Source: Sulfurimicrobium sp963741495
GTDB lineage: Bacteria; Pseudomonadota; Gammaproteobacteria; Burkholderiales; Sulfuricellaceae
Length of the DNA stretch: 64,000 nt
Direction: 5' to 3'
NCBI GenBank assembly: GCA_963741495.1
Contig: CAVUID010000015.1
Location: 434,001-498,000 of the forward strand
The translations under genes and the position numbers were made by a program. A model generated the notes under the pieces. The model was given only the letters and a program-made list of their open reading frames with translations. It made no database searches and was not told the DNA's origin. Each line of letters starts with the position of its first letter. Positions within the stretch are counted from its first letter, which is position 1. This document shows positions 57,581 through 64,000 of this stretch, one piece after another.

Positions 57581-59941
57581 ATGAAATTCTCAGAAAACTG
57601 GTTACGCACTTACGTAAACCCTGCGCTCGATACCGATAAACTGGCTCATGTCCTGACTATGGCTGGCCTGGAGGTGGAGGGGCTGGAGTCTGTCGCGCCG
57701 GCATTTGAAAAAATCGTTGTGGCGGAAGTTCTGTCGTTGGAAAAGCATCCCAATGCCGATCGGCTGAATGTGTGCCAGGTCAATGTGGGCGAAGCTGAGC
57801 CGCTTCAAATCGTGTGTGGTGCAGCGAATGTCCATGCCGGTGCGCGCGTGCCGTGCGCTCTGGTCGGCGCTGAATTGCCTGGTATTTCGATCAAGCAGGC
57901 CAAGGTCAGGAGTGTGGACTCTTTTGGCATGTTGTGTTCCGCCAAGGAATTAGGGCTGGCGGAAGAAAGTAGCGGCCTGATGTTATTGCCCGCTGATGCG
58001 CCTGTCGGCACTTCCATTCGTAACTACCTTGAACTTGACGACCATTTATTCACGCTCAAATTGACACCCAACCGCAGTGATTGTCTCGGTATGCTTGGGG
58101 TGGCACGAGAGGTGGCAGCGGTAACCGGATCAAAACTTGAGCTGGCGCAGGATTATGTTCCTGTTCAGGTTACTGTTACCGATAAGCTGGAAATCAAGGT
58201 GAGTGAATCTGCCGCTTGCCCGCGCTATTGCGGCAGGGTGATGCGTGGCGTGAACATGGCGGCGACAACGCCTGGTTGGATGATACGTCGCCTGGAGCGC
58301 TCCGGTGTAAGAAGCATTAATGCCGTGGTGGATATCACAAACTACGTCATGCTGGAATTTGGCCAGCCCCTGCACGCCTTTGATTTTGCCAAGCTCCAGG
58401 GGCAGATTCAGGTTCGCTTTGCCCGTCCTGGCGAAGAACTGAAGCTGCTTAATGAGCAGAACGTAAAGCTGGCCCCGGATATGCTGGTAATAGCGGATGA
58501 ATCGGCAGCCTTGGCGCTAGCTGGGATCATGGGTGGCGAAAGCAGTGCAGTATCGGACAGCACGACAGATATTGTCCTTGAAAGTGCATTTTTCAATCCT
58601 GATGCAATTGCCGGCAAGGCGCGCCGTTTGGGCCTGTCGACCGACTCCTCCTATCGTTTTGAGCGCGGCGTGGACTTTGCTTCCACCCGGGTGGCTCTGG
58701 AGCGGGCGTCTGCATTGATTCAGCAGATTTGCGGTGGCGACGCCGGCGATGTTTCGGAAGTGACTGGGGAGTTGCCACGTCGTGAAGTTATCGTGTTGCG
58801 CGCCGAGCGTGCGCGGCGTGTGCTTGGTATCGATCTGGATGTGGAAACAATTTCATCACTTCTGCAGCGTCTGAATTTTTCATTTACTGAGTCGAATGGT
58901 AATTTTCATGTGATAGTTCCCAGTTATCGCTTTGACTTGTCTATCGAGGTGGACTTGATTGAAGAGTTGGCGAGATTGCATGGTTATGATCATATTCCGG
59001 CTTTGTCTCCTAATAGTGCGCTGAATCTGCTTCCACAAAATGAGTCACAGCAGGAATTGAGTCAAATTCGCCAGTTGCTGATCGCCCGTGACTATCAGGA
59101 AGTGGTGACCTACAGCTTTGTCGATAAGGAATGGGAAACCGATCTGGCTGGGAACGAAAACCCTGTTGTGCTGCAGAACCCAATTGCGAGCCAGCTTGCT
59201 GTGATGCGATCTTCATTACTGGGTGGGCTGCTGGATGTGTTGCGTTTTAATCTAAACCGCAAGCATGAGCGGGTGAGGATATTTGAAATCGGCCGCTGCT
59301 TTGCTCCAGACGAAGGAAGCTATGCACAACCACAGCGTGTTGCCGCATTATGCTTTGGCAGTGCCAAGGATGAACAGTGGGGCGAAGCAATGCGTCAGGT
59401 TGATTTCTTTGACATCAAGGCCGATCTCGAAGCGCTGTGCTATCCACTGGAATTCAACTTCGTAGCGGCTACCCATGCTGCGTTTCATCCAGGACAGTCG
59501 GCCCAGATTCTGTTGAATGCAGAGCCAGTCGGCTGGATTGGAACCTTGCATCCGCGCTGGCAACAGAAATATGATCTCCCTCAGCCGGCGGTCATGTTCG
59601 AGATTGATCTTGCATCCGTAATGCAGCGGAAAATTCCTGTATTTGGCGAAATTTCAAAATTCCCCTCTGTCAGACGTGATCTGGCCGTTGTTGTCGATGA
59701 TGCCGTTTATGTGCAAGATCTGCTTGATGGGATAAGAAAACATCTTCCGGCGACTGTTACAGATCTCAAGTTGTTTGACGTATATCGCGGCAAAGGCATT
59801 GATTTAGGTAAAAAAAGCCTTGCATTCAAGGTGCTGATGCAAGATACTCAGAAAACGTTAACTGATGATGAAGTTGAAACGGTCATGGGGAATATCAAGG
59901 ATATTCTTTCCAAACGTTTCAATGCGACACTCCGAGCTTAA
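57581..59941 (+). CDS. pheT: Phenylalanine--tRNA ligase beta subunit
   Basis: 786 residues from the ATG at 57581 (MKFSENWLRTYVNP), the normal start. Order: EMAP-type tRNA-binding domain (about 40-150), B3/B4 editing domain that clears mis-charged Tyr-tRNA-Phe, B5, a class II-like core without catalysis, and the FDX-ACB anticodon domain (about 690-786; FPSVRRDLAVVVDD). The ihfA gene starts 10 bases after the stop, as in other proteobacteria. Confidence 0.96.
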   Translation: MKFSENWLRTYVNPALDTDKLAHVLTMAGLEVEGLESVAPAFEKIVVAEVLSLEKHPNADRLNVCQVNVGEAEPLQIVCGAANVHAGARVPCALVGAELPGISIKQAKVRSVDSFGMLCSAKELGLAEESSGLMLLPADAPVGTSIRNYLELDDHLFTLKLTPNRSDCLGMLGVAREVAAVTGSKLELAQDYVPVQVTVTDKLEIKVSESAACPRYCGRVMRGVNMAATTPGWMIRRLERSGVRSINAVVDITNYVMLEFGQPLHAFDFAKLQGQIQVRFARPGEELKLLNEQNVKLAPDMLVIADESAALALAGIMGGESSAVSDSTTDIVLESAFFNPDAIAGKARRLGLSTDSSYRFERGVDFASTRVALERASALIQQICGGDAGDVSEVTGELPRREVIVLRAERARRVLGIDLDVETISSLLQRLNFSFTESNGNFHVIVPSYRFDLSIEVDLIEELARLHGYDHIPALSPNSALNLLPQNESQQELSQIRQLLIARDYQEVVTYSFVDKEWETDLAGNENPVVLQNPIASQLAVMRSSLLGGLLDVLRFNLNRKHERVRIFEIGRCFAPDEGSYAQPQRVAALCFGSAKDEQWGEAMRQVDFFDIKADLEALCYPLEFNFVAATHAAFHPGQSAQILLNAEPVGWIGTLHPRWQQKYDLPQPAVMFEIDLASVMQRKIPVFGEISKFPSVRRDLAVVVDDAVYVQDLLDGIRKHLPATVTDLKLFDVYRGKGIDLGKKSLAFKVLMQDTQKTLTDDEVETVMGNIKDILSKRFNATLRA

Positions 59942-59951
59942 GGAATAAAAA

Positions 59952-60260
59952 ATGACGCTTACAAAAGCCGAACTGGCAGATATGCTGTTTGAACATGTTG
60001 GCCTGAACAAGCGTGAAGCAAAAGACATGGTCGAGTCTTTTTTTGAAGAAATTCGTTTGGCGCTGGAAAGTGGTGATGGAGTGAAGCTATCCGGTTTTGG
60101 CAATTTTGAATTGCGTGACAAGCCGCAACGCCCGGGCCGAAACCCAAAAACAGGTGAAGAAATTCCGATTACTGCACGACGTGTCGTGACATTTCATGCC
60201 AGCCAGAAACTCAAGGCACTAGTGGAAGAATCGTATGCAGGAAACAGCGCCCAAAGCTGA
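59952..60260 (+). CDS. ihfA: Integration host factor subunit alpha
   Basis: 102 residues of the HU/IHF fold. TLTKAELADMLFEHVGLNKREAKDMVE, VKLSGFGNFELRDK and the DNA-bending arm RPGRNPKTGEEIPITARRVVTFHAS with the intercalating proline. The RNPKTG and position after pheT identify the alpha subunit. AAGGA lies about 7 bases upstream. Its last 26 bases overlap the merR-family gene. Confidence 0.96.
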   Translation: MTLTKAELADMLFEHVGLNKREAKDMVESFFEEIRLALESGDGVKLSGFGNFELRDKPQRPGRNPKTGEEIPITARRVVTFHASQKLKALVEESYAGNSAQS

Positions 60261-60624
60261 GCTTCCTCCGATCCCTGCGAAGCGCTATTTCACCATCGGT
60301 GAAGTAAGCGAACTATGTGGCGTAAAACCGCATGTGCTTCGTTACTGGGAGCAGGAGTTTACCCAGCTCAAGCCGGTGAAACGGCGCGGCAATCGCCGTT
60401 ATTATCAGCATCATGAAGTTTTACTCATTCGACATATTCGTGAGTTGCTTTACGAGCAGGGGTTCACCATCAGTGGAGCCCGAAATCGTCTTGAAGAAGC
60501 GCCCAGTATAAAAAATGGTGGTGCAGAAGAAAGGGATGCCGGTGGGCATGCGAGCGCATCCAACTTTAATCTGATGCATGTCCGAAACGAACTTAAAAGT
60601 ATTCTGGAACTGCTGCGAAACTAG
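60235..60624 (+). CDS. MerR-family transcriptional regulator
   Basis: 129 residues. Residues ~18-85 form the MerR winged helix-turn-helix (YFTIGEVSELCGVKPHVLRYWEQEFTQLKPVKRRGNRRYYQHHEVLLIRHI), followed by a short helical tail without metal-binding cysteines, so it is not a classic metal sensor. This small MerR gene overlapping ihfA is a recurrent arrangement in beta- and gammaproteobacteria; its targets are unknown. It overlaps ihfA by 26 bases. Confidence 0.88.
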   Translation: MQETAPKAELPPIPAKRYFTIGEVSELCGVKPHVLRYWEQEFTQLKPVKRRGNRRYYQHHEVLLIRHIRELLYEQGFTISGARNRLEEAPSIKNGGAEERDAGGHASASNFNLMHVRNELKSILELLRN

Positions 60625-60644
60625 CCAGTATTGCTAATCTTCGC

Positions 60645-60650
60645 TATAAT
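60645..60650 (+). promoter_or_regulatory. -10 element of tRNA-Pro
   Basis: Perfect TATAAT 9 bases before the mature tRNA 5' end; no good -35 at the standard distance. Confidence 0.45.
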
Positions 60651-60657
60651 TGCGCGC

Positions 60658-60737
<80 letters not shown>

Positions 60738-60746
60738 TAAAATCTG

Positions 60747-60772
60747 TGGGTTAGACTTAAAGGTCTAACCCA
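60747..60772 (+). terminator. Terminator after tRNA-Pro
   Basis: TGGGTTAGAC, loop TTAAAG, GTCTAACCCA then TTTCTTT: a perfect 10-bp stem ending tRNA-Pro; it can also serve the convergent tadA only weakly. Confidence 0.8.
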
Positions 60773-60793
60773 TTTCTTTGTATATCGCTTCTT

Positions 60794-61297
60794 TCACTCA
60801 GCCAGATTTTTCTTGCCACTCTTGAGTTGGCTACGCCGTTCGGCAAAGAAATCCGAAAGCATTTTCCCACATTGTTCTGTCCGGATGCCTCCTGTGACGT
60901 TCGTATGGTGATTCAGCCGTTTTTCAAGAAACAGATTGGTTACACTTCCACATGCGCCTGTTTTCGGATCATTGGCGCCATAGAATAAATGCTGGATGCG
61001 CGCGTGCATGATTGCGCCTGCACACATGACGCATGGCTCAAGGGTTACGAACAATTCGCAACCGACCAGACGGTAGTTGTCGAGAAACCGCGCTGCATTG
61101 CGCAGGGCCTGAATTTCGGCGTGAGCACTTGGATCATGCAGACTAATCGGGGCGTTGAAGCCGCGTCCAATAATCTGATTCTGGTAAACAACGATTGCAC
61201 CCACAGGCACTTCTCCGAGAGCCGCACCTTGCTTTGCAAGGTCTAGCGCGTGAGTCATAAATGTATCGATTTGTTCCGGGGTGTAGTCGTCAGTCAT
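60794..61297 (-). CDS. tadA: tRNA-specific adenosine deaminase
   Basis: 167 residues. It turns A34 of tRNA-Arg(ACG) to inosine. Zinc site: His59-Ala-Glu61 (HAE, proton shuttle glutamate) and PCVMC (Cys89, Cys92), with GEVPVGAIVV and HARIQHLFYGANDPKTGACGS as further family marks. Length typical. Stands alone on the minus strand, convergent with tRNA-Pro. Confidence 0.94.
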   Translation of the reverse strand: MTDDYTPEQIDTFMTHALDLAKQGAALGEVPVGAIVVYQNQIIGRGFNAPISLHDPSAHAEIQALRNAARFLDNYRLVGCELFVTLEPCVMCAGAIMHARIQHLFYGANDPKTGACGSVTNLFLEKRLNHHTNVTGGIRTEQCGKMLSDFFAERRSQLKSGKKNLAE

Positions 61298-61398
61298 AAA
61301 AGCAGATAGGTTTGTCTGTTATTGCCATTAAATTCTATTCATCAATGCCGATTTATGATTGAATACGGGGTCTAGATTAACACAAGCATGGGATTAGC

Positions 61399-62292
61399 AT
61401 GGCGGATCGCCGACTACAGGTTTTCTATACGGTTGCCAAACAGCTCAGCTTTACCAAGGCCGCTGAATTGTTGTTTATGACTCAACCAGCAGTGACTTTT
61501 CAGGTTAAGCAACTGGAAGAACATTTCAATACCCGGTTGTTCGAACGCAGTCACAGCAAGATCTCGCTCACCCCGGCGGGAGAACTGGTGCTGGATTATG
61601 CAGAGCGGATTCTTAATCTGACGGCAGAGATGGAAACCAGAATGGGGGAGATGACTGGTCAGGTCAGCGGCATTCTGATGTTGGGTGCCAGTACCACGAT
61701 TGCGGAATACATGCTGCCGAGAAAGCTGGGTGAATTTATGGCGAAGTACCCGCAGGTACAGGCTCGTTTGACCGTCGCCAATTCGGATAGCATCGAAATC
61801 AAAGTTGCTGATCATACCCTGGACGTTGGTTTGATCGAGGCGCCTTCGCACCACCCCCAATTAAAAAGCACCATATGCTGTGAAGACGAACTGGTGATGA
61901 TCTGTACGCCCCAGCATCATTTGGCGAAACTGCCAGAGATTGCACCTGCATTGTTGGCAGAGCAACCGTATATCAGCCGTGAAACAGGGTCGGGTACACG
62001 CAATGTGATTGATGAATATTTTCGCCAGGCCAATGTTTCGCCGGATGATCTTCATATCATGATGGAATTGGGGAGCCTGGAAGCGATCAAGGGTGCGGTT
62101 GAGGCCGGGTTGGGTGTAGCAATTGTGTCACGCTCAACCATTCAGAAAGAGCTCAAACTGGGTGACCTGGTGGCGGTTTCGCTCAATCCGCCACTGATTC
62201 GTCCATTATCGGTTGTGTACACGGACGGAAAATTCAGATCAAGGCTGTTACAGGCTTTTCTCGATTACGCAGTCAACAAGTTAAAAGACTAG
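61399..62292 (+). CDS. LysR-family transcriptional regulator
   Basis: 297 residues. N-terminal winged helix-turn-helix (about 3-62, LQVFYTVAKQLSFTKAAELLFMTQPAVTFQVKQLEEHF) and a LysR substrate-binding domain (about 90-295; DVGLIEAPSHHPQLKS, RETGSGTRNVIDEYF, LGSLEAIKGAVEAGLGVAIVSR). The effector is not readable from sequence; the style is close to CysB/CbbR-like and selenium- or sulfur-metabolism-linked LysR proteins. No divergent target gene is visible: tadA, 101 bases away, is divergent. The next gene downstream follows after 18 bases and may be co-transcribed. Confidence 0.9.
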   Translation: MADRRLQVFYTVAKQLSFTKAAELLFMTQPAVTFQVKQLEEHFNTRLFERSHSKISLTPAGELVLDYAERILNLTAEMETRMGEMTGQVSGILMLGASTTIAEYMLPRKLGEFMAKYPQVQARLTVANSDSIEIKVADHTLDVGLIEAPSHHPQLKSTICCEDELVMICTPQHHLAKLPEIAPALLAEQPYISRETGSGTRNVIDEYFRQANVSPDDLHIMMELGSLEAIKGAVEAGLGVAIVSRSTIQKELKLGDLVAVSLNPPLIRPLSVVYTDGKFRSRLLQAFLDYAVNKLKD

Positions 62293-62310
62293 GTCGATAG
62301 TTAATAGCCC

Positions 62311-62706
62311 ATGCTGATACGCGGTGGTGCTTCTCTAAAGCCTCAGGAGAAAGAGGCTCTAAAGTTGTTTCGTGCATTAAATAATGCACAGCAGCAGACC
62401 GTAACTTCATTCATGGGGTTTTTGCTGAGCCAGGGGGAAAATACGCCGGCAAACACCCCCTTGATGCCGAACTTGATTCCTCGTCCGGATAAGGAAAGCG
62501 TGGTCAAGGCTATTAAACGCCTGCGAGCGACTTACCATATGCTGGACCAGAACAGGCTGTTCAATGAAACGTCTCAGCACATGACTTCCCACCTGCTTCA
62601 TGGCAAGCCTGCGGCAGAGATTATTGACGAGCTGGAGGCCATGTTTGCGCGCCATTACCAGCTCTACCTGGATGAGGCCGGGGGGGGTAAAGCACTCCCA
62701 GAATAA
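62311..62706 (+). CDS. Conserved-looking cytoplasmic protein of unknown function
   Basis: 131 residues, no signal peptide or membrane segment, mainly helical. LKPQEKEALKLFRALNNAQQQTVTSFMGFLLSQ at the start, then IPRPDKESVVKAIKRLRATYHMLDQNRLFNETSQHMTSHLLHGKPAAEIIDELEAMFARHYQLYL split over two helical regions. I recognise no named family; the frame quality and position 18 bases after the LysR gene suggest a real gene, perhaps co-transcribed with it. The start ATG at 62311 has no strong ribosome-binding site. Confidence 0.65.
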   Translation: MLIRGGASLKPQEKEALKLFRALNNAQQQTVTSFMGFLLSQGENTPANTPLMPNLIPRPDKESVVKAIKRLRATYHMLDQNRLFNETSQHMTSHLLHGKPAAEIIDELEAMFARHYQLYLDEAGGGKALPE

Positions 62707-62730
62707 TCTTGAAGGCATGCAAGATTTGTT

Positions 62731-64000
62731 TCATGCTACTTCACAGGCGTCCATCAGGCATTGATTCATAGGACAGGGCTTACGAATGCCGTAACCCTGA
62801 GCATAATCCACACCAAGCTCCCGCACTTTTTCCAGGATGGCGTCGTTTTCCACGTATTCGGCAATGGTCTTGATTCCCATGACGTGGCCGACCGTATTGA
62901 TCGCCTGCACCATGGCGTAATCTACAGGATCATCTGCCATGTCCTTGACGAAGGCGCCATCAATTTTCAGGTAGTCAACCGGCAGTAATTTCAGGTACCT
63001 AAAAGAGGACAGGCCACTGCCGAAGTCATCCAGAGCGAAACGGCAGCCTTTGGCTCTGAGTGTTTTAATCAGTGCGGCAGCCTGATCCAGATTGGCTATA
63101 GCGGCGGTTTCGGTGACCTCGAAACAAATCAGGGATGGTGGGACTTGATGCAGCGCAAGTTGATCGCTTATGAAGTGTTCAAGTTTTTCCTCGCCTAGTG
63201 AGGCCCCTGACAAATTGATGCAGAAAACCTCTCCAGCTTGTTCTGGATGCCCGCGTAGATGCTGTCCGATTGCTGAAAGTCCATTCTGGATGACCCAACG
63301 GTCTATGGCCGGCATCAGGTTGTAACGTTCCGCAGCGGGGATGAAGTCAAGTGGCGGCACCAGTTTGCCTTCCTCATCCAGCAGTCGCAACAGAATTTCG
63401 CAGTGCCGCTCAAGCTTTCCGTCCAGCGGGGCAATCGTCTGGCAATAAAGAACGAAGCGGTTTTCCTCCAGCGCATGGCTGATACGTGATACCCACTGCA
63501 TTTCACCGTGGCGCCGGGCCAGTTCCAGGTTGCCGGGCCGGAAAACCTGCACCCGGTTGCGTCCTTTTTCCTTGGCAGCATAGCAGGCGGCATCCGCTTC
63601 GCTCATGACCTCTTCGATGCTGACACTGTCGGCATCGATGATGACCAGTCCAATGCTCGCGCCCAGATCAAAAGGGTGTCCCTCCCAGCTGAAGCGAAAA
63701 TCCTTGACGATCTGGCGCAGGCTTTCCGCGATTTGCAGCGCTCGGTCAAGTGGACAGCCTTCCAGCAGCACACCAAATTCATCGCCTCCCAGGCGGGCAA
63801 GGGTATCAGACTCGCGCATGCCTTCCTGCAGCAGATAGGTAAGCTGACGCAGCAATTTGTCGCCCACCGCATGGCCGCAAGTATCGTTGATTACCTTGAA
63901 CTGATCCAGATCGAGATAGCAGAAGGCATGTTGTTGGCCAAGATTTTTAGCACGCACCAGCAAGTCGGCCAGGCGCCGCTCGAACTCGCGCCGGTTAACC
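62731..64000 (-). CDS. GGDEF/EAL protein, N-terminus beyond the window
   Basis: The frame is open to the right edge; 423 codons are seen. GGDEF domain first (NRREFERRLADLLVRAK at the edge, LARLGGDEFGVLL, with an RESD inhibitory site five residues before GGDEF), then EAL (EILLRLLDEEGK in place of the EAL signature, DDFGSGLSSFRYLKLLPVDYLKIDGAFV, IAEYVEN). The first EAL motif is EIL, a tolerated variant; the other catalytic residues look present. The sensor part lies outside. It ends 24 bases after the convergent unknown gene. Second cyclic-di-GMP enzyme of the window. Confidence 0.9.
   Translation of the reverse strand, partial: VNRREFERRLADLLVRAKNLGQQHAFCYLDLDQFKVINDTCGHAVGDKLLRQLTYLLQEGMRESDTLARLGGDEFGVLLEGCPLDRALQIAESLRQIVKDFRFSWEGHPFDLGASIGLVIIDADSVSIEEVMSEADAACYAAKEKGRNRVQVFRPGNLELARRHGEMQWVSRISHALEENRFVLYCQTIAPLDGKLERHCEILLRLLDEEGKLVPPLDFIPAAERYNLMPAIDRWVIQNGLSAIGQHLRGHPEQAGEVFCINLSGASLGEEKLEHFISDQLALHQVPPSLICFEVTETAAIANLDQAAALIKTLRAKGCRFALDDFGSGLSSFRYLKLLPVDYLKIDGAFVKDMADDPVDYAMVQAINTVGHVMGIKTIAEYVENDAILEKVRELGVDYAQGYGIRKPCPMNQCLMDACEVA

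Overview
The window reads as a chromosomal segment of a betaproteobacterium. Gene order (lolA-rarA-serS, scpA-scpB-rluB, prfB-lysS, tRNA-Val/thrS-infC-rpmI-rplT-pheS-pheT-ihfA-merR) and protein style fit the Nitrosomonadales side of the class (Sulfuricella/Gallionella-like lineages). That placement is inference from gene content; there is no rRNA here to settle it. Most of the segment is housekeeping and informational genes at high density, with four tRNAs (Ser-CGA, Glu-UUC, Val-GAC, Pro-GGG).

Layout. 1-2.9 kb (minus strand): 5' part of a frameshifted hflX, an unknown small gene, an Smr-domain gene and trxB. 3.1-3.4 kb: a 276-bp, extremely palindromic non-coding element directly in front of ftsK. 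3.4-9 kb (plus): ftsK, lolA, rarA, serS, the last overlapping convergently with mltF. 10.6 kb: tRNA-Ser. 10.7-15.5 kb (minus): a compact sensory operon, TonB receptor -> YfiR-like periplasmic protein -> membrane GGDEF/EAL protein. 15.7-20.7 kb (minus): copper ATPase copA with a coupled mini-ORF, lysS (frame disrupted) and prfB with its classic +1 programmed frameshift. 20.8-25 kb (plus): scpA-scpB-rluB, a yqjDEK-like membrane trio, pgl. 25.6-29.3 kb: guaB and guaA; the last codons of guaA are split by an internal piece of an IS5-type transposase.

29.4-35.8 kb is the accessory part and the most unusual. A signal-peptide-bearing protein carries a PEP-synthase-type phosphohistidine domain followed by an ATP-grasp (PPDK_N) domain. 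It is translationally coupled to an exported class-A-beta-lactamase-like serine hydrolase. A second serine hydrolase lies convergent to the first, and a Npt-type (ATP/ADP-translocase-like) transporter follows. Together they suggest extracytoplasmic phosphotransfer chemistry fed by an exported nucleotide. The block is visibly more GC-rich than its flanks and has a tRNA-3'-end-like scrap inside.

36.3-49 kb: three small exported proteins, lapA, tamB-tamA, an L,D-transpeptidase, tRNA-Glu, nnr, a small zinc-ribbon protein, a broken TPR gene and a five-heme c-type cytochrome. 49.2-60.7 kb (plus): purL, tRNA-Val, thrS, infC (ATC start), rpmI, rplT, pheS, pheT, ihfA, a MerR regulator and tRNA-Pro. 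60.8-64 kb: tadA, a LysR regulator, an unknown gene, and a GGDEF/EAL protein cut by the window edge.

Two genes expected to be intact (hflX, lysS) each show a net one-base shift in the same direction, so indel errors in the underlying sequence should be kept in mind when weighing other broken genes.
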